From the NCBI GenBank assembly GCA_024449915.1, contig JAMZAV010003082.1:1-64000 (forward strand): a DNA stretch of 64,000 nucleotides, read 5' to 3'. Origin of the DNA: Sweltsa coloradensis (taxonomy: Eukaryota; Arthropoda; Insecta; Plecoptera; Chloroperlidae). Shown here piece by piece: positions 1 to 10,308 of this stretch; the first letter of the stretch is position 1; each line of letters starts with the position of its first letter. The position numbers and the translations under genes are program-made. The notes beneath the pieces were generated by a model, which searched no databases, was not told where the DNA came from, and worked only from the letters and a program-made list of their open reading frames with translations.

Positions 1-545
1 ATATACTATATATATATATATAACACTTATTACTTATACAGGCGTAATTGTAATGGTATGGCTTCGCATATTAGCTATATCGTGGCCTGGAGTGCATTTT
101 TCTAGGTGAGAATCTATACTAGAGACTGACTCAGATCGCTTCGTATCACGTAACTACCGACGTGGCTGTTCTAGCGTATGCCTGCATCATTGGTTTGGTC
201 ATTGGTGAATCATTGTGACATTTCACTATCGTCTCATCATGGTGGGCAAGGTTTCGAGACGACTTCACGTCGGAACGTTGCTGTGATGTTGATGCTGTCA
301 AATCATCAGCTCAACACGTGAAATTTCAATTTGAGAAGTAACAGTGCGTCAATAGAATTTTCTATCCTACATTCGTTTGTAGGGATTGTTGATAGGAATT
401 GTTAGTGATAGGGAAGCAATCAAATGAACAGAAGATCGGCATTTATTTTTGACGCCGAATAGACATAGTATTCACATTTTCACTTCCAGCCTAGTAGAGT
501 ACGCGTAAGCCTACATGGAGGTGCGATAATGATGGTTTAAACCAA
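1..545. other. No gene seen; AT microsatellite at edge
   Basis: The first 23 bases are a TA dinucleotide run. The rest is unique-looking sequence with short open frames only; I see no motif, splice pattern or transposon protein in it. Confidence 0.6.
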
Positions 546-1330
546 AATAAATTTTGAAAAGGTTCTTTATTAAACTAGGAAAACGCTTAAGTCCCGCCGC
601 GTTGTTGGATGAGCGTAATTGGTGCATTGAGCTGCCATGATTGTGTTATGAGGATTTTCTGTTGTTATGTGACAAAATTATTACAAAGTCGAATAATTTT
701 TTTAAATTAATTAAAAAAATACAAAATTAACATTATTTTTAATTTTTTTTAATTTAAAAAAGAAAAATCGTAAAATTGCGATTTTCATAAGAAATAATTA
801 TTCGATTGCGCTCAATTTACAAAAATATATGAATTCAAATTAAGGTTTCTGTGAAAAATTCATTACAATCGGATAAAGCATGTAGGTGTTATAAGTCAAG
901 ACTTGTTTAAAAAGAAAAACCTGTAAAATTTCGATTTCATGAGAATAATTTTCGATTGCGCTCAAATTTCACACGAATATCTTAATCATAAATTAAGTTC
1001 TGCGAAAACCATTACGATCGAATTAAGCATGTAGTGTTATAAGTCGAAGAACTATTTTAAAATCGAAAAAATTCTTTAAAATGGCGATTTTCATGAGAAT
1101 AATTTTCCGATTGCGCCAAAAACGTGGCAGTTCTAAGTCAAAAGATTTCGAAGGTCTCATAAATTTTTCATCGCAATTGGAGTATCGGTTTAGCCGAATC
1201 GTGTTACAACACACAATAATACAAACAGAAAAAAAAAAGAAAAAAAAAAAAAAACATCGGCGGATTTTTTTCCATGTAGTAAATGAATCTTCGCTTCGCT
1301 CGCTACGCCGCTACGCTCATCAAAAAGAAG
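546..1330 (+). repeat. Interspersed repeat family D, copy 1
   Basis: It opens with a stretch (aaactaggaaaacgc, then a GGATGAG motif near 608) that recurs at 11870-11910. It then holds about three diverged 150-bp subunits (757-908, 909-1058, 1059-1205), each with an aaaatcgtaaaa...gcgattttcatgaga core. It ends in an A-rich tract and cttcgcttcgctc...gctcatc. The other copies are at 11850-12645 (plus) and 52540-52985 (minus). The opening GGATGAG and closing CTCATC are inverted, hinting at a DNA element, but I found no target duplication. The frames inside look non-coding. Confidence 0.6.
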
Positions 1331-2340
1331 TACATCAGTGGGAAAAAGTACGAAATCGAATTAAAGTGGATTGTATATAAACTATAGAGTTATTGCATTT
1401 TGAAGGAACCGGCTGCCATTGGTAGTGGTAAGGAAGGAGGCCTATAATTATTTTGTAAGTACTGTTTTATCATTCTGTGGGCATTTTTGTATTGTGTTAT
1501 TTACTGACCCTTAATTGTAAGTTGTGAGTTTATATAAATAGGAATAGACATGAAATATTTTAATACGATGATAGCTTTTGTTACTAGCTACGAAATATAT
1601 ACTCATGAAGAAAGTGGTATTTTGTTAAATTGTATGTTTTTATTATTTCAAGGATTTTTTATGTAGGCCAACTAAGGATTTTTTAAGCACTCGTCAAGGT
1701 TTTGATTTTATATTGGTGGACCATCTAATTGAATTAAAAATATTCCATTGAATGTACATTATAAACACACTTAATTTGCCATAAATCAATTGAAATGTTC
1801 CAATTCCTTCTTTCCATATGTTTACATTTGTAAGCTGTCTATATATTATCTTTTTCACTCTACTAATAGATGAATATACAGAGCAACATAATAACAAATG
1901 CTATGGCTACAGCTTAATTGGTGATTATAAAGTGAAATGTGCGACACTCTGGATACATATGTCTCTGGCAGAAATTCAGCCATGTACACTGCATGCACCC
2001 ATCTCAGATTGTACAGATATGCGTTCGATGCCGCATACAAGATGATCTATATCATCGTCCATTGCTGGCGGTAAATCCGCACCTTATGATGATAGTGTGT
2101 GCATGCGTGTTTGCCTCGCTATTTGGCACATACCACAGAACAATTTTTGCATATAATCTTTTGAAAAAGTGATCCCATGTTAGAATATGAAGTATAAGCA
2201 GTGATATCCATTACTATGGAATAATAATTAATTAATAACCCTAGTACGTCTATTACTAATTTAATGCATCTTTTGGTGTACACATGATGTCAACATAATT
2301 CAGACCATTATTTTTCTAATCGTAGGCCTAGCATGACTTA
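1331..2340. other. No gene seen
   Basis: AT-rich sequence with several short overlapping frames on both strands (1694-2172) that share no recognisable motif and shadow each other. Nothing further supported. Confidence 0.5.
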
Positions 2341-2690
2341 TTAATTGAATGGTTTTCTGGAATGGTTTTAGTTTGTATTTTGTAAATGGTTTATTAAATG
2401 GTATTATCCAGTGGTTTCATTCAATGGTTTTCCAATAATTTCTTTAATGGTTTTATTCAATGGTTTTCCAATGATTTCATTTAATGGTTTTATTCAATGG
2501 TTTTGTTTAATGGATTTCTAATGGTATTACAACGGTTTTATTCAATGGTTATTATCAATGGTGTTTTTCTGAATGGTTTTATGCACACATTTTCAATGGT
2601 TTTCCCAATGGTTTTTTCCCAATGGTTTTGTTCTAAAACACCATTGGGCAAAAAACCATTGTAATTTTTTGTTTAACTTGAATGGTTTAT
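2341..2690 (+). repeat. AATGGTTT minisatellite
   Basis: About 350 bp of degenerate tandem repeats built on AATGGTTTT with spacers such as attc, ccaatgatttc and tattc, giving a unit of roughly 11-22 bp. At the right end the motif turns round (aacaccattgggcaaaaaaccattg, 2637-2661), so the array can form a hairpin. No coding potential is visible. Confidence 0.85.
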
Positions 2691-2701
2691 TTCCATAAGG
2701 G

Positions 2702-2863
2702 GACCCAGGAGCTTTGATAATCCCTCCCCGTGCACGAACTTCATCATACCAAAACGGATACTACTATCGTTCTGCATCGTTATGGAACACTCTACCGGCT
2801 GACGTGAAGACTTCCAGACATTTCAATATTGGTATAAGGAACCATTTCAGAATTTCTAAATGA
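2702..2863 (+). pseudogene. C-terminus of CR1/L2-like reverse transcriptase
   Basis: A 53-codon open stretch ending in TGA. It carries the hallmark tail of CR1/L2-type non-LTR polyproteins: YYYRSASLWNTLPADVKTS, then a serine/histidine-poor run and RNHF before the stop. This tail normally follows the reverse transcriptase and has no catalytic residues. Everything upstream is missing, replaced by the minisatellite, so this is a 5'-truncated copy. Its 3' UTR follows (caccatcattgt repeats) and is split at 2988 by the Jockey-like insertion, resuming at 5417. The product is certainly non-functional; the exact clade is an inference. Confidence 0.7.
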
Positions 2864-2988
2864 GAACGCATTTTCATTTTTAAATCAAGTTATAACATGC
2901 TGGAAGTCATCACATTATTTTTCACCATCATTGTACACCCTTAATTTCAACTGTTCACCATCATTTGATCACCCTTTTACTAACTCAT

Positions 2989-3002
2989 TTTATATTACAT
3001 GT
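2989..3002 (+). repeat. Target-site duplication, left copy
   Basis: TTTATATTACATGT, repeated exactly at 5403-5416. The two copies bracket the non-LTR insertion at 3003-5402. Confidence 0.85.
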
Positions 3003-5402
3003 TCAGTTCAGTTCAGTTTGAGTGCAATAAGTTTGTCTTTACTTTTGCTTAAAACACAGTAACGGGTATATTTACCCTTAAAAGTAGAATCATGATGTGT
3101 CCAGAGGGGAGAACGCTTTTACGCCTATAAATGGCAGAATTGATGTGGGGGGGGCTTTGGGCTTAGCTGTCATTCAGCTGTTGGTAAAAGATGTGTCTTC
3201 GTAGCATGAAGCTGATAGGGCTGAGCCGTTGTAAAAGACGGGTTTGGTACCCAGTCATAGCTAGGAAAGACCATTCAGCTACAGATGTAGCTTACTATAG
3301 GTAAGACCGAGCCCCTAGACCCGCCTCTTTTTGGCTATGGATGATGGCCCACCTTGTGAGGCTGCCGGAGTTCTGCTCCATGTGCGTTTTTGTGATTTAA
3401 AGGGATATTCTGGTAGGTCGCAACTGGCTATGGGGCGGTTGTACATATCAGACAGTAGGGGGTGGAAAAGACGTTGTCGGCGGACTTCAGGGTGGTTGTT
3501 TGATGTTAATGATTCGTAGAACGATTGGGAAAGTTTTGTTATATGTTCCTTTAAAAGTGGGAATTGGATGTCGTGATGGAGAAGATGAATTGGTGTGCAG
3601 CGTGGGGAGTGAGTGACCATACGAAGGATGCGATTTTGTACTATTTGAAGACGGTTGATGTGTGATTTAGCGGCCCCTCCCCAGATGGGGCAGGCGTAAG
3701 TGATTGAAGGACGGATGATTTGAGAGTATAGCCGAAGTCGGTCCGAAGTTGAAATGCTACGTGATCTAAGCATAGATTGCAGGGCGAAAGTTTTGCGAGT
3801 AGCACGGACACATACGTTGTCCAGATGGGTCTTCCAAGTCAGCTTAGAGTCTAGAAGCGCCCCCAAGTAGTTGTTGGATGTACTCCAAGGGATTGCTCTA
3901 CCATTTAAAAAGAGTTTTGGAGGTGGCTGGATCCGCTTCCTGGTGAAGAACGTGGCTGAAGTCTTTTGATGGTTTAACCCAAATCTCCATTTACTATACC
4001 AGCCAGACATAATAGATAGTCCCTTTTGGAGTTTTGAAACAGCCAGTGGTGGATATCGTGAGGTGGCGGCCATGGCGTCATCATCGGCAAAAAGGTGAAC
4101 AACAACTTCCATGGGAAGCTCTGGCAAATCCGAGGTATATACATTAAACAGAATGGGGCTGAGGACAGAACCTTGAGGAACTCCTGCTCGGATATGACGC
4201 ACAGAGGAAGTGGTGCCCATCCAAGAGGCTTCAAATGTCCTATCAGATAGAAAAGAATATAGTATGAAAAGAATGTGCCGAGGGCAGTTGAATTTAGCCA
4301 GTTTAAATAAAAGCCCGTTATGCCAGACCGTATCAAAAGCTTTGGCTATATCCAAAAAAACAACAGCTGTATGCAATCCACAATTAAAACCTTGAGTGAT
4401 TTTGTTGGTAAGGCGAAGAAGTTGGTGATCTGTTGAGACGCCACAAGTGAAGCCAAATTGGGAGGAAGAGATAATCTTCTGTGAATCTGTGAAGCGCTTT
4501 AGTCGAACAAGCAGGAGGCTTTCAAAAACCTTTGCAAATATATTTAAAAGGCTGATGGGGCGATAGCTAGTAGGGTCGGTAGGAGGCTTTCCGGGTTTTA
4601 AGATAGAAATGATGTTTGCCCGCTTCCAAGCCACTGGAAAGTAGCCCAGTACCATGGAGGCAGTGCAGATGTCCAGCAGATGGGACACAGCAATTCCTGG
4701 GAGTTGTAGGATGAGTCTGGCATTGATTCCATCAGGTCCAGCGGCCTTTTTGGTGTTAAGGGCTCTGAGAGTTTTGATAAGCTCCTCAGGGGTAATTACA
4801 TCTTCATCTGGAACCGGTGGGCACGAGACTGTCTCGAAGAGAGCAGTAATCCTTCCAAGATCTGGTGAGCTAACGTCCGGAGGGTTGGGTGTGAAACTTT
4901 GTTGAAGCATGTCGGCAATGGCTTCAGCTTTGTCACAACTGCTGAGGACTATTCCAGCTGGCGTGCGCAGTGGGGGGTTTGGAGTCGCACCCCGTTGAAG
5001 TTTGCGGGCAAGCGGCCAGATGGAGTGGTCGCGCACTTGTAAAGTGGAGAGCTTCTTTTCCCATGTCTGTTGTCGATGTTCTCTTATCTGGCGTTTAAGG
5101 AGAGCAGCCAGTGAGTTATATTTTGCCTTGGTATCAGGAGTGCGGAAAGCCTGCCAGTGTCTGCGTGCTCGATTTTTTGCTGCTATTGACAAGACGATGC
5201 CACGTGGAAGAATCATGTAGTCTGGAGTGGAGCTCTGGGTTTTGGGGATTGCGAGCTCGGCTGCTCTTTTAATTGTAGCAGTCAGAAGTACGAGGCGTTG
5301 ATCTATAAGTGCGGCCGATTCAAGCTCAGGGTGAATTGTTGCCGACAGTCTGGTATGAATATGGGAGCGATAACCTTGCCAATCCGCTTTGTTATAGAGT
5401 AG
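3003..5402 (-). mobile_element. 5'-truncated Jockey-like non-LTR retrotransposon
   Basis: A 2.4 kb insertion bounded by a perfect 14-bp duplication. The element reads on the minus strand, so its 3' end is at 3003; there it finishes in a short CTGAA-type tandem (gttcagttcagttcag in plus sense, 3000-3015). The 5' end stops inside the linker between endonuclease and reverse transcriptase, the usual result of incomplete reverse transcription. It landed in the 3' UTR of a CR1-like element. The coding part is open throughout, so this is a young copy compared with its neighbours. Confidence 0.88.
3315..5399 (-). CDS. Reverse transcriptase (Jockey-like), N-truncated
   Basis: About 694 codons without a stop; the first methionine is at 5216 but the frame is open to 5399, where the element is truncated. 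The reverse transcriptase copies element RNA at a nicked target. In order: linker; KKAAGPDGINARLI; SYRPISLLNIFAKVFE; FLDIAKAFDTVWH (motif A region with the catalytic D); AGVPQGSVLSPILFN; FADDDAMAA (motif C, DD pair intact); then NYLGALLDSKLTWKTH and a thumb-like tail, SITYACPIWGGAAKSHINRLQ. The apurinic-type endonuclease that precedes this in full elements is absent, as is any gag frame. Intact catalysis but no endonuclease or promoter suggests a dead-on-arrival copy. Clade assignment is by remembered motif style. Confidence 0.9.
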   Translation of the reverse strand, partial: LYNKADWQGYRSHIHTRLSATIHPELESAALIDQRLVLLTATIKRAAELAIPKTQSSTPDYMILPRGIVLSIAAKNRARRHWQAFRTPDTKAKYNSLAALLKRQIREHRQQTWEKKLSTLQVRDHSIWPLARKLQRGATPNPPLRTPAGIVLSSCDKAEAIADMLQQSFTPNPPDVSSPDLGRITALFETVSCPPVPDEDVITPEELIKTLRALNTKKAAGPDGINARLILQLPGIAVSHLLDICTASMVLGYFPVAWKRANIISILKPGKPPTDPTSYRPISLLNIFAKVFESLLLVRLKRFTDSQKIISSSQFGFTCGVSTDHQLLRLTNKITQGFNCGLHTAVVFLDIAKAFDTVWHNGLLFKLAKFNCPRHILFILYSFLSDRTFEASWMGTTSSVRHIRAGVPQGSVLSPILFNVYTSDLPELPMEVVVHLFADDDAMAATSRYPPLAVSKLQKGLSIMSGWYSKWRFGLNHQKTSATFFTRKRIQPPPKLFLNGRAIPWSTSNNYLGALLDSKLTWKTHLDNVCVRATRKTFALQSMLRSRSISTSDRLRLYSQIIRPSITYACPIWGGAAKSHINRLQIVQNRILRMVTHSPRCTPIHLLHHDIQFPLLKEHITKLSQSFYESLTSNNHPEVRRQRLFHPLLSDMYNRPIASCDLPEYPFKSQKRTWSRTPAASQGGPSSIAKKRRV

Positions 5403-5416
5403 TTTATATTACATGT

Positions 5417-5727
5417 ACCATACCATCATTGTTCACCTTTACCAGCTATTGTTATACATCATTTGTTCACCATTTACAATCTATATTCTATAGTTCACTC
5501 TTAACTATCTCCTTTATATTATTTGTTAATTTATTTTATTGTATTTTATAATGTGGTTTTAAGTAGTATAACTATAGGCATAGTAAGTTAGACACTTTGT
5601 GACTAGGGCCATATGACACTTTGTGACTGGGGCCATATGGCCCTTTTCTAACTTTCTATAGAGTTGTACAGCTTAATTTACGATTGTATGTACAATTTCG
5701 AAATAAAATAATATTAAATAATAAATA
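5417..5727 (+). repeat. Displaced 3' UTR of the CR1-like element
   Basis: This continues the caccatcattgttcacc sequence seen before 2988. It then has a tandem of gacactttgtgact(a/g)gggccatat (two copies near 5589-5632) and ends in aaataaaataatattaaataataaataata (given here only as an A/T tail at about 5699-5728). With 2702-2988 it makes one 3' end split by the 2.4 kb insertion. Confidence 0.65.
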
Positions 5728-7495
5728 ATATTCAACTAACCCTAGACCTACTAGCCCTAGGCCTACACCGGAATCTCAATCGTCTACATTCTGTACTCCT
5801 TGTTCATCATCAAGAAAAAAGATTTTACAATCAGAGGGCCTGGCCTCTCCACAACCTTACAACAATTCTAAATCAGATGGGCCTAATGATATGCCTAACC
5901 ATAACCCTCTTTCAAGCTACCAGTTGATGGATGTCTTTATTGCATAATGCAATAAATTCATTTTGTAGTTGCAAAGTGTGTGGCGACCAAGATTGTATTA
6001 TTTTTTCTGATGACATACAAGGTAGAAAGGGCCTGTGTACAAACCTTATCCTAAACTGCAGCAACTGTGATGAAATTCATTAATTTAAAAACTCCCATGT
6101 GACTGAACAGGGGGCAGAGGTCAATCTTCGTTTTGTTTATGGATTGCGTTCAATCGGTCGAGGCCAGAAACCAGCCAAAATGCTGTGCACTCTAATGGGT
6201 CTACCAACTCCACTAACTAAGTTTGGGCCTACAAATAAAGTTTTAGGAACGGCTATAACAGCTGTGGCAGTTGAATCTATGAAAGCCGCAGTCAATGAAG
6301 CCATTGTAGAAAATGAGGAAAGTGACAAGCCGAAAGATTTGTTCATCGCTAATGACGGAAGCTGGCAGAAGCGTGGTCACACTTCACATAGCGGTGTAGT
6401 CACCATCACTAGTGTCGACACAGGCAAAGTATTGGATATACAATGTCTAACGAACTATTGTCAAGGCTGTGTAAAGAACCCTAGTGGGGGAAAAAAGATG
6501 CTCATGCGGTTTCTTGCGTTAAAAACTATGAAGGAAATAGTGGAGGGATGGAAGCTGCCGGTGCAGTTCAAATGTTTAATCGCTCACTTGAAACGCGCGG
6601 TGTTCGCTACACAAAATATTTGGGCGATGGGGACAGTAAGGCCCACATAAGTGTAGTTGAGTCCCTACCTTACGGCCAAGGCGTGAACATTGAAAAGCTC
6701 GAATGTGTTGGCCATGTCCAGAAAAGAATGGGCTCTCGTTTACGCAGACTGAAAAAAGCACACAAAGGACTGAAGCTGCCCGATGCGAAATTCTTGTCTG
6801 GGCAAGGTCGTCTAACTGATAAGGAAATTGATAATTTTCAAAATTACTATGGTCAAGCCATCAGGAAAAATACCAGTGACCTCAAAGAGATGAAAAAGGC
6901 AATATGGGCCATTTATTTCCATAAAGCATCCACAGACGAAAAGTCCCAACACGAACTCTGCCCTAAAGGAGTCGACTCTTGGTGCAAGTTCAACAAGAGC
7001 CTTGAAACAGGAAAGCCCTATTCCCATTAACATTCTCTCCCATATGAGGTCTTACAGTGCATCAAACCAGTTTTCAAAGACCTCACAAATGAAGAACTCT
7101 TAAAAAAGTGTCTCCACGGTAAAACGCAAAATGTTAACGAAAGTTTCAATAACACCACATGGCTGCGTTGCCCGAAGACGATTTACGTTGGGTTGGATGT
7201 GCTCGAACTGGGAACGCACGATGCAGTGATATCGTTCAATGAGGGGCATGTTGGAAAATACAAGGTTCTTGAGAAACTTGGCGGATCCAACACTATCAGG
7301 CAGTTACAAGAGATCGACGATGAAAGAATACAGAAAGCCGATGCTGCGACCACCGCAATTGGGAAGCTAGCAAGGAAAAAGAAAAGGAATAAGAAAAGGA
7401 AGAATGATGAAGAAGCTAACCCAGATGAACCAACCAGACTATGGTACAGGAATTGCCTAAATAAAGCTGGGAGGAATGAATTCAATGCGGCGTAA
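5728..7495 (+). pseudogene. Mutator-like transposase, broken
   Basis: Coding similarity runs from a serine/proline-rich N-terminus (about 5733-5940) through a cysteine-rich region (CSCKVCGDQDC, about 5966) into the catalytic-type region DGSWQKRGHTSHSGV, QCLTNYCQGC, YLGDGDSKAH, VECVGHVQKRMGSRLR-like and FNNTTWLRCPK blocks, ending in a lysine-rich tail. This is the pattern of the Mutator-like transposase domain family common in invertebrates. Breaks: a frameshift near 5945, an in-frame TAA at 6081, a frameshift near 6550 (after VEGW) and an in-frame TAA at 7028. Only pieces of it are open (6099-6650, 6548-7030, 7193-7495). No terminal inverted repeats were identified. Confident in the family, less so in the exact ends. 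Confidence 0.82.
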
Positions 7496-7784
7496 AAAAA
7501 TTCTACAGATTTCGTAAGTCTAAAACATTTATAGGCCTAATGTTTTATTAATTTTTTCTGCAATATTTTCTCTGCACAGTTAGCCTAGGTCTGATATCTT
7601 CCAAGTACAATTCATAACCTTCATTTTCATCTAATAGCACATATTGCTTGTAAACCTAAAGTTATTTAGTAAACAAAATTTTTTGAAACCATAAAATTTA
7701 CATTTTTTTTTTAAATCATATAAAAGAGTGTTTTGTGAATGAAACTTGAATAAAACTGTTGATTAAGAACACTTACACCATGCC
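7496..7784. other. No gene seen
   Basis: AT-rich spacer between the Mutator-like remnant and the exonuclease-like scrap. It includes a taggcctaat palindrome near 7531. Confidence 0.5.
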
Positions 7785-7913
7785 GATCCAGTACTGGCGA
7801 AAAAGTTGAGTGTAAAACTCGGGAAGGATGGTGCTGTTGTGATAAATAAAGAGCATCACCATTACTACCAGATACAAGTGCAGCTCAACATCACGGGACG
7901 CCGGTACTGTTAG
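7785..7913 (+). pseudogene. YqaJ-type recombinase/exonuclease scrap
   Basis: A 42-codon open stretch before TAG contains HHYYYQIQVQLNITGRRYC. The H-x-YYYQ-x-Q-x-QL-x-x-TG-R pattern is the C-terminal catalytic part of the YqaJ/lambda-exonuclease fold, where the glutamines lie at the active site. The upstream acidic catalytic residues are absent, so it is a fragment. It lies on the same strand as the Mutator-like gene 290 bp upstream, but nothing shows the two were one element. Confidence 0.5.
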
Positions 7914-7919
7914 TAACTA

Positions 7920-7975
7920 AGTTGGTGTTTGTTGTTTTAGGGCACTCAACACTTGTGTTATCAGTGCCCATATGT
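7920..7975 (+). repeat. Family C stem-loop repeat, copy 1
   Basis: The sequence gtgtttgttgttttagggcactcaac...gttatcagtgccca has a GGGCACT/AGTGCCC stem at 7940-7969. Related copies are at 11702-11760, 28474-28516 and 50396-50448, each after a TTAG-rich run. Confidence 0.65.
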
Positions 7976-8204
7976 TGTTGTTGTCATATTCATAATGATT
8001 GTTAACTTGTGTGAAACAGCTTTACATCGTGGAAAAAATTAAAAATATTATCAAGTGTTTTGGAATTTCCCGAAGAAATTTATTTCAGTGTAGATTTTAA
8101 TTTAGCCTTTTTCTTTCATAATTGTACTTTGTACACGATACTAAAACATGTTTACCAGTTGTCTCGGAGGATACTTCAGGGACTAGTACACCCAAAAGTG
8201 AGGC

Positions 8205-8212
8205 ATCTAGAA
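8205..8212 (+). repeat. 8-bp target duplication of hAT element
   Basis: ATCTAGAA here and again at 9013-9020, directly abutting the terminal inverted repeats. Confidence 0.85.
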
Positions 8213-9012
8213 CAGCGGTTCTTAAAGTGGGGGGCGCGAGTAGCATGTAAGGGGGGCGCATGAAGCTGTGAAAATGCTTCAAATGTGCATGCAATATAAT
8301 AAATGCATTCGTAAAAAAGCTTGACATTTGGGAACGAAAAGCTACAAATGGCTGTCTTGACATGTTTCCATTCTTAAGTGAGTTCATTGAGGGCAGTGAG
8401 TTAAGCATCGTTGACATTCAAAAACTGATTATTGAACATTTGACTAGTCTCAAAACTCAGTTCCAACACTATTTTAGTAGTGATTGGACCATTGAGGATT
8501 ACGACTGGGTAAGACAACCATTTAACTTAAAAGTGAAAACGAGTCGTCTTTCACTTGCATCCCAAGAAGAACTGGCAGAACTTTCTTGTGATAAAAATTT
8601 GCAGGGAGTATTTGAAACCAAATGCATGAGTGACTTCTGGTTGTCTGTTTTAAGCGAGTATCCAATGTGGCAGTTACCGTCTTGCTACCGTTTGCATCCA
8701 CATATCTTTGCGAAACAGCATTTTCCGCGTTGACTCACATAAAGTCAAAATATTGCTCTCGCCTCAACGTAGAAAAAGATCTTCGAGTTGCCCTATCTGC
8801 GATTGTGCCCAACATTGACGTCTTGGGTTCGAGATCTCAAGCCCACCGCTCACATTATTGACACAGTAAGAAATTATAAACATGTAAAACCGGATAAATT
8901 TTGTTTTTGTGTATGACTTTATGTATGGGAAGGAGGATGGGTAGGGGGTGGGGGCTTTGGACTTACTGTCCTTTAAAAGGGGGGCGCGTTTAAAAAAGTT
9001 TAAGAACCACTG
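8213..9012 (+). mobile_element. hAT transposon, internally deleted (800 bp)
   Basis: It begins CAGCGGTTCTTAAA and ends TTTAAGAACCACTG, terminal inverted repeats with one mismatch and the typical CAGNGGTTCTTAAA hAT sequence. Flanks carry an exact 8-bp duplication, the hAT hallmark. Subterminal GGGGGGCGCG boxes face each other (about 8231 and 8984). Inside is only the C-terminal end of a transposase, so it cannot move by itself. Confidence 0.9.
8362..8830 (+). pseudogene. hAT (ZBED/SCAND3-like) transposase C-terminal part
   Basis: The frame at 8362-8665 reads through FPFLSEFIEGSELSIVDIQ and WVRQPFNLK. Similarity then shifts frame near 8667 and continues in FASTYLCETAFSALTHIKSK and YCSRLNVEKDLRVALS, the C-terminal dimerisation region of hAT transposases related to ZBED5/SCAND3/FAM200 proteins. 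The BED zinc finger and the catalytic acidic residues of the first half are missing. It lies wholly within the 800-bp element and reads in its sense direction. One frameshift plus truncation make it a pseudogene. Confidence 0.82.
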
Positions 9013-9020
9013 ATCTAGAA

Positions 9021-9425
9021 AGAGCTTGGTGGACGGTCCCCTTTCTACAGTGCAAAATGTCAAAGTCCATGCAGTTGGCTGTAGCCCTAAAACAAATACT
9101 GACCCGGTGTGTAGGCACCATTCGGGCTGACCGAACAAAGGAACGCCCTCTGGTAGGAGATGAAAGCAAAGGGAAGAGGATCTTATGATAGGAGAGTTGA
9201 AACAAACTCCGATATGGTATGTGTACAAAGGTATGACAACAAAGCTATTCGGCCACTGTCGACATACGCGGCAATTGATCCAACTGATCAATGTAAACAC
9301 TGGTCTCAAAAAGACAAGGCCAGCATCAAGATTGAAAGTCCTCACATTATGCATTAGTACAATTCACACATGGGAGGTAATTTATCATTCAGCCATGCCT
9401 AAAATAAATCAAAGTTGATCTAAAC
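9021..9425 (+). pseudogene. piggyBac transposase fragment
   Basis: Three frames together carry a piggyBac (PGBD) signature: LAVALKQ...CVGTIRADR (about 9075-9135), a shift near 9160, then GSYDRRVET...YDNKAIRPLST (the strand region leading to the late catalytic Asp), then, after a TAG at 9355, YNSHMGG (the conserved YN-x-HMGG block). In full piggyBac proteins these lie in the C-terminal half. Frameshift and stop show decay. The hAT element sits immediately upstream and may have split it. Confidence 0.72.
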
Positions 9426-9681
9426 TTTATTTTAAATTATGTATTTATTTTACTTTTGGCCTCAGGAGTAGATTTGGCAGATATGCTAATCGAACTGTAT
9501 AGAATCCGTCTTCGAACCAAGCGATTCTACATCAGAATTGTCTTGGTTCTTCAACGTAGCTGTTGGGCACAATGGTCTAATTTTTGTTTATTTATTTTGT
9601 TTCAACACATATTATAAATCAATATGTATAAATATATTTTTTTAATCTTCTGCAATACAATAATTAATAATCAAAGGTAAA
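9426..9681. other. No gene seen
   Basis: AT-rich spacer between the piggyBac and Gypsy remnants. Confidence 0.5.
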
Positions 9682-10305
9682 TTGAGTAAACCACAAAAGT
9701 CCTATGAACATTTTAGTTGTTCTACATTGCTACAATGTTACTTGCTGATATTGCAGAAAACGGGACAACACCAGTCGGACCCATCCACGAGTCACCTGGT
9801 CATCAAGGTAGGCTATCAGTTAGATAAGTACAAAGGTAGTGCTAGGCCTACAGGCGGAGGCCACAAGGTGAAAGACTCAGGGGAAGGTACAAAGGACTCA
9901 AAATGTTACCGTTGCGGCCAGCGAGGACACTTCCGAGCCGACAAGCAGTGCCCAGCATGGAACAGCACATGTGGAAAATGCGGCATGGCCGATCACTACA
10001 CTAACGTATGCCAAACTGCTGACAAATCGAAAAATGATAAAGAAAGGAAAAGTCATGGACCCAATAAATAGAAGAAAAAGCATGTAGGACAGGTTGAAGA
10101 AGATGAAGGTGACGTTTCTTTCGAAGATGACGGGTCGACAGTTAGTGAGTATGCTTTCAACATAAGAGTGGTAAGCAAAACTCCCAGAGATGACTTGGTA
10201 GCATGTGTAGGCAGAGTCGAACTGATGATGCTCGTCGACTCAGGCTCTAAATGTAACATCATAGATATTGACCAATACGGGTCGTTTGACTTGGTTGGTA
10301 CATGC
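9682..10305 (+). pseudogene. Gypsy-type gag zinc knuckles and protease
   Basis: The nucleocapsid region has two zinc knuckles: CYRCGQRGHFRADKQC (slightly long between H and the last C) and CGKCGMADHYTNVC (a canonical CX2CX4HX4C). These bind element RNA. A TAG follows at 10069, then in the same frame comes an acidic linker and LMMLVDSGSKCNIID, the aspartic protease active-site loop with DSG. The reverse transcriptase and RNase H that should follow are absent: a minisatellite starts at 10309. The start at 9682 is an alternative-start guess; the N-terminal gag is missing. It reads toward the integrase tail at 10996. Confidence 0.8.
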
Positions 10306-10308
10306 GCA

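Noticed and set aside
3331..5220. Plus-strand frames across the Jockey-like element
   Set aside because: Shadows of the minus-strand reverse transcriptase; no motifs.
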